NCBI GenBank assembly: GCA_018657645.1
Contig: JABHWT010000279.1
Location: 1 to 35,138, forward strand
DNA length: 35,138 nt
Origin: Halieaceae bacterium
Lineage (GTDB): Bacteria > Pseudomonadota > Gammaproteobacteria > Pseudomonadales > Halieaceae
Direction: 5' to 3'
Shown: positions 10,836-19,928 of the stretch, piece after piece
How positions within the stretch are numbered: the first letter of the stretch is position 1
How the letters are laid out: the number at the start of each line of letters is the position of its first letter
The notes under the pieces: model-generated
The model's database searches: none
The model's input: only the letters and a program-made list of their open reading frames with translations
Told to the model about the DNA's origin: nothing
Program-made: the position numbers and the translations under genes

Positions 10836-12356
10836 ATGACAAGAACCTCTAATTTCAGCCCTCACAAGCTGCAGGTTATGATGATGGCTGCCATGTCTGG
10901 CGCCCTGATCACCTTATCCCTGTCACCCTTGAACTGGTGGCCGGCAGGCATTCTCAGCATTGCCCTGTATCTGTCCCTGTTAAACAATTGCAGCTTACAA
11001 CAAGCACCTTGGCGAGGCTTGCTGTTCGGTCTTGGAATGTTTGGCTCAGGCGTATCCTGGGTCTATGTCAGCATTCACGTTCACGGCTATGCCAGCGCCC
11101 CGCTCGCGGCCTTACTGACTGTTATTTTTTGCGCAGGACTGGCACTGCTGCAGGCGCTGTGTGCCTGGAGTTATGTTCGTTGGGTAAGACCTTTACCGGG
11201 AGGGGCGCTGTTGGGGCTCCCCGCCCTGTGGGTGCTCTTTGAGTGGCTGCGCAGCTGGCTGCTCACGGGTTTTCCCTGGCTCTACCTTGGCTATGCACAT
11301 GTGGAAACACCACTGGCTGGCTGGGGGCCCATTATCGGCGTGTACGGCCTATCGTGGATCTGTGCCCTAACAGGCTGTTGCCTTTTCCTGGCCTGGCGCG
11401 ACCGCGGCACACTTCACTGCCTAAGCTACGTGGTGATAATTACAGCTTTGTGGGCGGGAGGTTGGCAACTGAAACAGATTCCGTGGGTAACACCAGTGAA
11501 AGGGGGCGTTTTAAGTGTTGCGATCTATCAACCCAATATACCCCAGGAGCAAAAATGGGACCCGGCCTGGTACCAATCCATCCTCCGCCAGTACCAGAAT
11601 GACACCCGCCCTCTCTTTGGCAACGACATCATCGTCTGGCCGGAGGCGGCAATCCCCAATTACTACCAGCGAGTCGATGATTTTCTCGACCCCATCGCTG
11701 AACGGGCGGCAATGAGCGGAACAACCTTGATTTCCGGTGTTCCCTACCAAAACACTGAAAATGGGGCTTTTTATAATGGGATTGTCGCTTTAGGCAACGG
11801 AGAAGGCGTTTATCTAAAACAGCGATTAGTGCCATTTGGTGAATATGTGCCAATGGAAAATCTACTGCGAGGCCTCATTGCTTTCTTTGACTTGCCCATG
11901 TCGAGCTTTAGCCCAGGCCCCGCCAATCAACCACTGCTGAATATAGGCGGATACCGGATTGCGCCGTTTATTTGTTATGAGGTGGTATATCCTGACCTGG
12001 TCGCCGGCAAGGCCAGCACTGCCGATTTGCTGGTGACCATCAGTAATGATAGCTGGTTCGGCAATTCAATAGGCCCCTTACAGCACTTGCAAATGGCCCG
12101 TATGCGCGCCCTTGAAAACGGGCGCTATATGATACGGGGCACTAACAACGGCGTATCCGCTATCATTAACTCACGTGGCCAGATCACCGCGCGAACCAGA
12201 CAATTCGTGGCCACCAGTCTAATCGGCGAAGTTCAGATTATGCAAGGTATGACGCCGCACGCAGGTTTTGGCTCAATGCCGGTAATTGCAGGCTGCGGAA
12301 TGACCCTTCTGTTGCTGGCACTAAGACCTTTCTTCCTCAGGCGCAGAGTAAGTTAA
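10836..12356 (+). CDS. lnt: Apolipoprotein N-acyltransferase
   Basis: N-terminal TM helices, nitrilase domain with WPEAAIP, LVPFGEYVP, CYEVVYPDL, SNDSWFG motifs. Confidence 0.96.
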   Translation: MTRTSNFSPHKLQVMMMAAMSGALITLSLSPLNWWPAGILSIALYLSLLNNCSLQQAPWRGLLFGLGMFGSGVSWVYVSIHVHGYASAPLAALLTVIFCAGLALLQALCAWSYVRWVRPLPGGALLGLPALWVLFEWLRSWLLTGFPWLYLGYAHVETPLAGWGPIIGVYGLSWICALTGCCLFLAWRDRGTLHCLSYVVIITALWAGGWQLKQIPWVTPVKGGVLSVAIYQPNIPQEQKWDPAWYQSILRQYQNDTRPLFGNDIIVWPEAAIPNYYQRVDDFLDPIAERAAMSGTTLISGVPYQNTENGAFYNGIVALGNGEGVYLKQRLVPFGEYVPMENLLRGLIAFFDLPMSSFSPGPANQPLLNIGGYRIAPFICYEVVYPDLVAGKASTADLLVTISNDSWFGNSIGPLQHLQMARMRALENGRYMIRGTNNGVSAIINSRGQITARTRQFVATSLIGEVQIMQGMTPHAGFGSMPVIAGCGMTLLLLALRPFFLRRRVS

Positions 12357-12359
12357 GTA

Positions 12360-12725
12360 TTATTTAACTTCAGATAGCTGAAGAAAGGTCTCCAGTCTCT
12401 TATCAATCCCGAATACATGGCAGGTCAACCACTCGGTGAGGAAGGTATGAACAATGTTCTTGAAGGCTGAATCATAGGCAGCGGACTGCTGCATTAATTT
12501 GTTAATTTCCGCTCTGAATTGATCGTGTGCCCGAATATGCTCTTTCATATCCGGGTACTTTAAATTATTCATATACAACTCCTCGAGAGAGAAGTGGTAC
12601 TCTGTGTATTCTCGCAGTTTGCGCAGCACCTCGACGTCGGAGTCCGGCTCTGAAATCATATCCAGAATATCAAACAGCACCTGATGCTGTGCATCCTGCC
12701 ATATAATGTCGCTGGTTTTTCTCAT
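12360..12725 (-). CDS. Bacteriohemerythrin
   Basis: ORF 12360..12773 with likely start at Met17. HxxxE / HxxxD-type ligands in order: WQDAQHQVLFDILD, YTEYHFSLEELYM, HIRAHDQF, WLTCHVFGIDK. Confidence 0.88.
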   Translation of the reverse strand: MRKTSDIIWQDAQHQVLFDILDMISEPDSDVEVLRKLREYTEYHFSLEELYMNNLKYPDMKEHIRAHDQFRAEINKLMQQSAAYDSAFKNIVHTFLTEWLTCHVFGIDKRLETFLQLSEVK

Positions 12726-12952
12726 GTTCAGAGGATGTTTTAAAAACTGTCTTAATTCAACGATACAGATCAATTATTGTGCAATTTATCGACCATCGCC
12801 CAGAGGATAAAATGCTGGTAAAATCCGCGCTTCTTTTTTGCTTCGTGGCCTCTGGCTAGCACGATGGCATTGTTCAGAAGTGCCCTAGCCGGGATTTATC
12901 CCGGACTGGCCACAAGGTATCACCCCTGTAACCATGAGACTCAATAGGCTAA

Positions 12953-15400
12953 ATGGAACAACACTATAACCCGCAATCCCTAGAGCAAGGCGCCCAGAAA
13001 TACTGGCTGGCAAACAACAGCTTCGCCGTGCAACCAGACGACTCCAGGGAGAAATTTTACTGCCTGGCCATGTTCCCATACCCCAGTGGCCAACTCCACA
13101 TGGGCCACGTACGCAATTATACCATTGCCGATGTGATCGCTCGCTATCAACGCATGCTAGGCAAAGCGGTGCTTCAGCCAATGGGCTGGGACGCATTCGG
13201 ACTGCCAGCAGAAAATGCCGCTATCAAACACAATGTCCCTCCCGCACAGTGGACGGCCGAGAACATCGAGTACATGCGCGAGCAATTTCGCCTGCTGGGT
13301 TTTGCCTACGACTGGGATCGTGAACTGGCTACCTGCCACCCCCAGTACTATCGCTGGGAGCAATGGTTTTTCATACGTCTGTTTGAAAAAGGCCTGGCCT
13401 ATAAGAAAAAGGCCGAGGTGAACTGGTGTGAGACAGATCAGACTGTGCTTGCCAACGAGCAGGTGGTGGATGGCTGCTGCTGGCGCTGCGACAACCCGGT
13501 GGAGCGCCGTGAAATTGATCAGTGGTTCATTAGAATTACCGAGTACGCCGACCAGTTGCTGAGCGACCTGGACCAGTTGGACCAATGGCCGGAGCGAGTG
13601 CGCACCATGCAGCGCAACTGGATAGGTCGGTCCGAGGGTATCGATCTTGATTTCACGCTGGCCGACAGCAGTGCACTAAGCGTTTATACCACCCGGCCCG
13701 ATACGCTTATGGGGGTCACCTATCTGGCGATTGCGCCGCAGCACCGTGTGGCCAAAGCAGCGGCCAGCAATAATCCCGCTCTGGCCGCTTTTGTTGAGTC
13801 TCAGACCAGCATAAAATTGGCCGAAGCTGATATGGCTACAATGGATAAGGTGGGCATGGATACTGGCGTCACTGCCACCCACCCGCTCACCGGCAAGGAA
13901 ATTCCTGTTTGGGTCGCCAATTTCGTATTAATGAGTTACGGCTCGGGTGCAGTTATGTCGGTGCCCGGCCACGATCAGAGAGACTGGGAATTTGCCACCA
14001 AATATCAGCTGCCTATCGCCCAGGTCATTGCGCCTGTGGAGAACGAGGACTGCAATCTCGATCAGGCAGCATTCACTGATAAGGGCATTCTGGTTAATTC
14101 GGGCGACTACAACGGCCTGGGTTTTGAACAGGCATTCGACGCTATTTCTGATCGGCTCGAGCGGGAAGGTCGAGGGCGGCGCAGTATTAATTTTCGCCTG
14201 CGCGACTGGGGCGTTTCTCGGCAGCGATATTGGGGGGCCCCAATCCCAATCATCAACTGCGACACCTGCGGTGCGGTCCCGGTGCCAGACCAGGAGTTGC
14301 CGGTAGTACTTCCCACCGATGTCAAATTTGAAGGCGTCGGTTCACCTATCAAGAAGATGCCCGAGTTCTACCAGACCACATGCCCCAAGTGCGGCGGAGA
14401 AGCGACCAGAGAAACCGATACCTTCGACACCTTTGTAGAATCATCCTGGTATTACGCCCGCTATGCCTGTACGCGAAATAGCAATGCCATGCTGGACCAG
14501 GAGGCCAATTACTGGGCACCTGTAGACCAGTATGTCGGGGGAATAGAGCATGCCATCTTGCATTTACTCTATGCTCGTTTTTTCCACAAATTAATGCGCG
14601 ACGAGGGACTGGTAGACTCCGACGAGCCCTTTAAGCGGCTGCTAACCCAGGGAATGGTGCTAAAAGATGGCGCCAAAATGTCAAAGTCCAAGGGCAATAC
14701 GGTAGATCCTCAGTCGCTGATAAACACCTACGGCGCCGATACTGTGCGATTATTCAGTATGTTTGCCGCCCCCCCAGAGCAGTCTCTGGAGTGGTCAGAC
14801 TCTGGAGTGGAAGGCGCCAATCGATTCCTGCGACGACTATGGAAGCTGGTAGTCAATCACGTCGCCCACGGCAGCGCACCGGCTCTATCGGTGCCCGACC
14901 TGAGTAATAATCAGAGGGCTGTTAGACGTAAAACCCACGAAACAATTGCCAAGGTAAGCGACGATTTCAGTCGTCGCCAGACCTTTAACACAGCCATAGC
15001 AGCAACCATGGAACTGTGCAACGACCTTGGAAAGCTGGGTACAGACGCACAGGACCGCGCAATTATGGCGGAGGCGCTACGCGCGGTTGTATTGATGCTG
15101 AACCCTGTAGTACCACATATTTGTCACCGTATGTGGCAGCTTCTAACAGGTGAGAGTGACATACTGACGGCCAGCTGGCCGATTGTAGATGAATCGGCCC
15201 TGACCCGTGATACCCTTGAGATAGTGGTTCAGGTTAACGGCAAGGTGAGGGCCAGAATAACCGTTCCCACCGACGCCGATAAAGATGCTATCCAGTCCCT
15301 GGCACTGGAGCAGGAGAATGTTAAACGATTTCTCGAGGGCGTTACCGTTCGCAAGACAATTGTAGTGCCGGGAAAACTGGTTAATATTGTTGCCAATTAA
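12953..15400 (+). CDS. leuS: Leucyl-tRNA synthetase
   Basis: 815 aa; [17 protein letters not shown] (HIGH), [12 protein letters not shown] (KMSKS), editing domain [12 protein letters not shown]. Confidence 0.98.
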   Translation: MEQHYNPQSLEQGAQKYWLANNSFAVQPDDSREKFYCLAMFPYPSGQLHMGHVRNYTIADVIARYQRMLGKAVLQPMGWDAFGLPAENAAIKHNVPPAQWTAENIEYMREQFRLLGFAYDWDRELATCHPQYYRWEQWFFIRLFEKGLAYKKKAEVNWCETDQTVLANEQVVDGCCWRCDNPVERREIDQWFIRITEYADQLLSDLDQLDQWPERVRTMQRNWIGRSEGIDLDFTLADSSALSVYTTRPDTLMGVTYLAIAPQHRVAKAAASNNPALAAFVESQTSIKLAEADMATMDKVGMDTGVTATHPLTGKEIPVWVANFVLMSYGSGAVMSVPGHDQRDWEFATKYQLPIAQVIAPVENEDCNLDQAAFTDKGILVNSGDYNGLGFEQAFDAISDRLEREGRGRRSINFRLRDWGVSRQRYWGAPIPIINCDTCGAVPVPDQELPVVLPTDVKFEGVGSPIKKMPEFYQTTCPKCGGEATRETDTFDTFVESSWYYARYACTRNSNAMLDQEANYWAPVDQYVGGIEHAILHLLYARFFHKLMRDEGLVDSDEPFKRLLTQGMVLKDGAKMSKSKGNTVDPQSLINTYGADTVRLFSMFAAPPEQSLEWSDSGVEGANRFLRRLWKLVVNHVAHGSAPALSVPDLSNNQRAVRRKTHETIAKVSDDFSRRQTFNTAIAATMELCNDLGKLGTDAQDRAIMAEALRAVVLMLNPVVPHICHRMWQLLTGESDILTASWPIVDESALTRDTLEIVVQVNGKVRARITVPTDADKDAIQSLALEQENVKRFLEGVTVRKTIVVPGKLVNIVAN

Positions 15401-15421
15401 TTCACCACACAGAGGCGCCAC

Positions 15422-15937
15422 ATGTACAGGCATTCCGCACGTCTAACCACTGCTATCTTTGCGCTAACCTGCCTGGTGAGTGCCTGCGGGTTCCAACTGC
15501 GCGGCACTGGAGGCACCGGTCTGCCAGAAGAGTGGAAGAGCATGTATCTGGCAACATCAAGCCCGAACAGTGAACTAAGCCGGGAGCTGAGCAGCAATTT
15601 TTCAGCCAATGGTATTCTTTGGGTTGACAGCGACCAGGCCAATTTTACATTGAACCTCGGCCCCGAGCGATTCAATCAGCGCAATCTTTCCATTAACTCC
15701 CAGGCTCGCGCCTCGGAATTCGAGCTTTCCCTGACCGCAGAGTTCTCCGTACTGAATGCCGGCAGAATCCCGGTAATTGAAAACAGCACCGCATCGGTGG
15801 TCAAGCAAATGGAGAACGACCCCAGAAATGTCGTCGGCAAAGCCGAGGAAATCCGTATTCTGAAAGACGAAATGCGCACCGAGCTGGTTCAGCAAATAAT
15901 GCGCCGCATCGGCTATTTTGCAACCAGCACTCAGTAG
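15422..15937 (+). CDS. lptE: LPS-assembly lipoprotein LptE
   Basis: Lipobox LVSACGFQLRG; position between leuS and holA. Confidence 0.92.
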   Translation: MYRHSARLTTAIFALTCLVSACGFQLRGTGGTGLPEEWKSMYLATSSPNSELSRELSSNFSANGILWVDSDQANFTLNLGPERFNQRNLSINSQARASEFELSLTAEFSVLNAGRIPVIENSTASVVKQMENDPRNVVGKAEEIRILKDEMRTELVQQIMRRIGYFATSTQ

Positions 15938-15955
15938 TATCTTCAAACGTATAAA

Positions 15956-16960
15956 ATGCGATTACGCCCGGAGCAACTCGCCAAGCATCTTAAGCAACAG
16001 CTACTACCTCTGTATATAGTGAGTGGCGATGAGCCATTGCTACTGCAGGAGGCCTGCGACCTTATTCGTGCACAGGCCCGGGAGCAGGGCTGCACCGAGC
16101 GCGAAATCATCGATGCTAGTGTCAAAGGCTTTGACTGGCGAGACATCCTCAGCAGTGCAAACAATATGTCCCTGTTTGGCGACCGCAAGCTCATAGAATT
16201 ACGCCTACCCAGTGGCAAGCCCGGCAAGGACGGTAGCAAAGCCCTCTGCGAATACGTTGAGCAATCGGGAGAGTTGGATGTATTGCTGATTGTTGCCGGA
16301 AAAATTGATAAAAAATCAACCAACAGCAAGTGGTTCAAGGCATTAGACAAGGTTGGAGGGGTTATCCAGATATGGCCGGTGGGTGCTAAAGAGCTTCCGC
16401 GATGGTTACAGCAGCGAGTGATTCAGATAGGCATGAGCATTACCGACGATGCCTTGCAATTACTGTCTGAGCGGGTGGAAGGCAATCTCCTGGCTGCGGT
16501 ACAAGAAGTAGAGAAATTAAAATTGCTGGCCAATGATTCGCGTATCACCGCTCAAACAGTAGCCAATGCGGTCTCCGACAATGCCCGCTACGATATATTC
16601 GGTATGGTGGATAGCGCCATATCGGGCAATACCACTAACAGTCTTCGTATGCTCCATGGACTGCGAAACGAGGGCACCGAACCAGCGGTGGTGTTATGGG
16701 CGCTGGCACGTGAGATTCGCACCCTGTATGAGGCGCAGCTTATTTGTGACACGGGGCAAACTGTACAGCAGGCATTGAACTCACTACGCGTCTGGAATAA
16801 TCGCATCCCTACAATGCAATCGGCCCTCTCTCGTCATGACCTGAGTTCGCTCACCGCACTACTGGAACAGGCTGCCACGGTTGACGGCAGCATTAAGGGA
16901 TATGACGAGGGCAAACCCTGGGATAACCTGGAGAGTCTCGTTGCCGGACTTAGCCAGTAA
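15956..16960 (+). CDS. holA: DNA polymerase III delta subunit
   Basis: YIVSGDEPLLLQEACDLIR N-terminus, follows lptE; C-terminal DGSIKGYDEGKPWDNLESL. Confidence 0.95.
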   Translation: MRLRPEQLAKHLKQQLLPLYIVSGDEPLLLQEACDLIRAQAREQGCTEREIIDASVKGFDWRDILSSANNMSLFGDRKLIELRLPSGKPGKDGSKALCEYVEQSGELDVLLIVAGKIDKKSTNSKWFKALDKVGGVIQIWPVGAKELPRWLQQRVIQIGMSITDDALQLLSERVEGNLLAAVQEVEKLKLLANDSRITAQTVANAVSDNARYDIFGMVDSAISGNTTNSLRMLHGLRNEGTEPAVVLWALAREIRTLYEAQLICDTGQTVQQALNSLRVWNNRIPTMQSALSRHDLSSLTALLEQAATVDGSIKGYDEGKPWDNLESLVAGLSQ

Positions 16961-16976
16961 AGCCCATCCGGCTATC

Positions 16977-17714
16977 TCAGGGTTTCTCAAACACCAGTAT
17001 AAAGCGATCAGTGATGCCCCGCACCTTGGGATCGAAGGGGCTTAAGCTGAAATCATCGTCGGGATTACGCAGAACATCACTGCTAGCGACATATTTTAAG
17101 CCGTAGCTTTCCACATCCTTACGGGCAAAGGCCTCATCGATTCGGTGCAGATCTTGCGCTGCACTACTCCCAGTGCCAACCGCGCCCTGGTGGTCGACGA
17201 TCAGGAATCGTCCACCGGGTTTGAGCGCTTTTACGATCTGCCCCATGAAGTCCGCCACATCTATTGTCGGCCAACCCTCGCTGGAGTGATACAAATCGTG
17301 ATATGACATGATGATCATTGCCGCATCCAGATTACCCTCTCCCAGGTCCAGGTCGTCCACTTCTCGATCGTGACGAGTGACGCCAGGGGGCGCACCCTTA
17401 GCAAAACGCGCATCCAGGGCCTTGGCAGCAAAACCAAGATAGGCTTTGTTGTTATGCAATAACACATCGCCACCCGGTGACACAACACTGCCAAGAAGCT
17501 CACTGTAGTAACCACCACCGGCAAAAATATCTGCGACCCGGTCACCTTCCCCTATGCCGAGCAGTTCAATTACCACATCCGGCCTGCTGCGCGCATCCCG
17601 TTTCTGGTCAGCAATCGACCTGTCGGGATCTGCCAGCACCTTAGTCAGTGTTTCGGCATGTAGCGGCATTATGCTGGTTACCATCAATAGTGCTGCTGCA
17701 ACTATTTTTTTCAT
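16977..17714 (-). CDS. Secreted class I SAM-dependent methyltransferase-like protein
   Basis: Signal peptide MKKIVAAALLMVTSIMPLHA; GEGDRVADIFAGGGYYSELL SAM-binding motif; LKPGGRFLIVDH. Confidence 0.82.
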   Translation of the reverse strand: MKKIVAAALLMVTSIMPLHAETLTKVLADPDRSIADQKRDARSRPDVVIELLGIGEGDRVADIFAGGGYYSELLGSVVSPGGDVLLHNNKAYLGFAAKALDARFAKGAPPGVTRHDREVDDLDLGEGNLDAAMIIMSYHDLYHSSEGWPTIDVADFMGQIVKALKPGGRFLIVDHQGAVGTGSSAAQDLHRIDEAFARKDVESYGLKYVASSDVLRNPDDDFSLSPFDPKVRGITDRFILVFEKP

Positions 17715-17949
17715 AGCCCCTTCTCTCCTGCTAATAAATATACAATCCTCCAGTCTGGTGCTAGGGCTTGATCAATGCAAGTGCATTCACCGCAACCAGG
17801 CCTCGCTTTAACGTCTAGTGCGCAAACAACATCCATCCACAAACCTGCCGCAGTGAATAAATGTCAACACACCAATTAGTGCCCATCCGAGATTGAAGAA
17901 ATGCGCTGCCCTGTGCCATAGTATGCAACCCTGACAGTAGGAGAGTTAC

Positions 17950-18978
17950 ATGAAAACATCCCTGAAAATCGACGGCGGCTTTGGATTTGCTGGCGAATTC
18001 GACAGCACCGATAAGCTGGTTAACAAAGCCAGGCAATTGGAAGAATTGGGGTTCGACGGGCTGCTGGTAGCCGAAATGGCTCACGATCCTTTTTTGCCTC
18101 TGGCCCTGGCCGCACACGAGACCAGCTCTATCGAATTGCGCACTTCCATCGCCGTGGCCCTGGCACGCAACCCAATGAACATGGCTAATATCGGCCACGA
18201 CTTGAATGCCTACTCCCAGGGGCGCTTTACCCTGGGCCTAGGCTCACAGATCAAGCCCCATATCAGCAAGCGGTTTAATATGCCCTGGCACGGCCCAGCC
18301 AAACAAATGCGGGAATTCATCGAAGCTACCCGGGCCATCTGGAATTGCTGGTATGACGGCGAACGCCTTGAGTACAGCGGTGACTGCTACTCCTACCGAC
18401 TAATGACACCCGAGTTCACTCCCACTAATACCGAACATGGTCGACCCAAGATACTTATGGCCGCAGTCGGCCCATTGATGACACAAACTGCTGCCGCCGT
18501 GGCCGATGGTATTATCGTCCACGCCTTCTGCAGTGAACAACACTTCAAGGAAGTGATGCTGCCTCAGTTGGAGACCGACCTGGCCGCCAACGGCCGATCA
18601 GTTGAGGATTTTGAAATCCAGTTCCCTGTGTTTGTTGCCCAAGGCGAAACAGAGGAGGAACTGGAAAAGAGCAAGATGGGTATTAAATACCGACTGGGCT
18701 TCTACGCCTCCACACCGGCCTATAAAACGGTTCTTGATACTCACGGCTGGGGTGATTTACAGCCGAGGCTCAACCGACTGACCAAAGACGGCAAGTGGGA
18801 ACAACTACCCCGCGAGATTCCCGACGAGATGTTATACGCTTTTGCCGCAGTAGGTGGCCCACTGGAAGTGGCACAGCAACTTAAGGATCGCTTCGGGGGC
18901 CTGGTAGACAGGGTGGCACTGGAAGCTCATTACAAGCCCGATATCCTGGAGCAGCAGATGAACATTTTGAGGGCGTAA
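17950..18978 (+). CDS. LLM-class (TIGR03617-like) flavin/F420-dependent oxidoreductase
   Basis: Luciferase-like fold motifs: GFDGLLVAEMAHDPFLPLALAA, GRFTLGLGSQIKPHISKRF. Confidence 0.82.
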   Translation: MKTSLKIDGGFGFAGEFDSTDKLVNKARQLEELGFDGLLVAEMAHDPFLPLALAAHETSSIELRTSIAVALARNPMNMANIGHDLNAYSQGRFTLGLGSQIKPHISKRFNMPWHGPAKQMREFIEATRAIWNCWYDGERLEYSGDCYSYRLMTPEFTPTNTEHGRPKILMAAVGPLMTQTAAAVADGIIVHAFCSEQHFKEVMLPQLETDLAANGRSVEDFEIQFPVFVAQGETEEELEKSKMGIKYRLGFYASTPAYKTVLDTHGWGDLQPRLNRLTKDGKWEQLPREIPDEMLYAFAAVGGPLEVAQQLKDRFGGLVDRVALEAHYKPDILEQQMNILRA

Positions 18979-19153
18979 AAAGAGCAAAATAAGGCCCGTA
19001 GCCAGTACAGCCCAGCAGGTCGTATCCCCCTCCAGCGAGGGGCGTTCAGCTACTCAGGTGCCGCGCCACCTGAGCCTGCTCACACTACCTGCCCGTGGCA
19101 TCAGTCGCAATATCTACCACCACGAGACTTGCATTCTGATTATCACTCAGATA

Positions 19154-19169
19154 CTGTATGTATATACAG
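19154..19169. promoter_or_regulatory. LexA (SOS) box upstream of imuA
   Basis: CTGTATGTATATACAG (CTG-N10-CAG) in TACTGTATGTATATACAGTA, one base from the E. coli consensus TACTGTATATATATACAGTA; 21 bp upstream of the ATG at 19191. Confidence 0.92.
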
Positions 19170-19190
19170 TAGTTGTCGCGAGTTTGCATT

Positions 19191-19928
19191 ATGAACACAG
19201 TACTGGAGCAGGTCTTCCAGCGCAGCGATACCTGGCGTGGTCGCCACAGCCACTTCCAGGGCGGCACCCGCCCGGCCAACGGTGACAGCCATGACATAGA
19301 GGGGCTGGACACTGGTTACGAGACATTGAATGCAGCGTTGTATTTGCAGGGCTGGCCACTGGGCAATACCATCGAATTACTGAGCGATGGTTGTGGACTA
19401 GGCGCCATGGGCCTGTTTCTGCCCGCCATGGAGACACTGAGTATACAGGGCAGATGGCAGGCTTTTATCGCCCCACCCTATACGCCTTATGCACCACTTC
19501 TGGCTGCGCGGGGCATCGACACCCGGCAGATACTGCTCATCCACCCCCGGAACCGGGAGGATTTACTGTGGAGCACCGAGCAAGCGCTGCGCAGCACCAC
19601 CTGCAGCGCCGTGTTTAGTTGGCTGGGGAACACGGCATACCGCTACAGTGAATTACGAAAATTACAATTGGCCGCTGACGGAGGCGATGCCCTGGCAGTG
19701 CTGTTTCGCTCCAGCCAGGCAAGCAAGAATCATGCACCGGCCAGCCTGCGCCTGCAGATGCAGGAATACCGCAAAATCCATATTCTCAAGCAACGCGGCG
19801 GCAACCAGCACATCGATGTATGCTTGCCCCCTGCACAAGACATACCAAACCAGCCGCAACTATGGGAACTGCCCGCCTACCCGGGCAGCAGTCAACAGCA
19901 CAGCACAACTGGCATGGCACCTGCCTAA
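19191..19928 (+). CDS. imuA: SOS mutasome accessory protein ImuA
   Basis: Start moved from TTG 19173 to ATG 19191 (MNTVLEQVFQ...). SulA/RecA-like fold motifs typical of ImuA (GLDTGYETLNAALYLQGWPLGNTIELLSDGCGLGAMGLFLPAM); perfect SOS box upstream. Confidence 0.88.
   Translation: MNTVLEQVFQRSDTWRGRHSHFQGGTRPANGDSHDIEGLDTGYETLNAALYLQGWPLGNTIELLSDGCGLGAMGLFLPAMETLSIQGRWQAFIAPPYTPYAPLLAARGIDTRQILLIHPRNREDLLWSTEQALRSTTCSAVFSWLGNTAYRYSELRKLQLAADGGDALAVLFRSSQASKNHAPASLRLQMQEYRKIHILKQRGGNQHIDVCLPPAQDIPNQPQLWELPAYPGSSQQHSTTGMAPA

Noticed and set aside
19173-19190. TTG start for imuA in the ORF track
   Set aside because: Would begin 4 bp after the LexA box, inside the likely promoter/TSS; ATG 19191 is preferred.
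19085-19312. Small ORFs around the imuA promoter (19058..19285 +, 19085..19312 -)
   Set aside because: Span the LexA box and overlap imuA; no domain, most likely chance.
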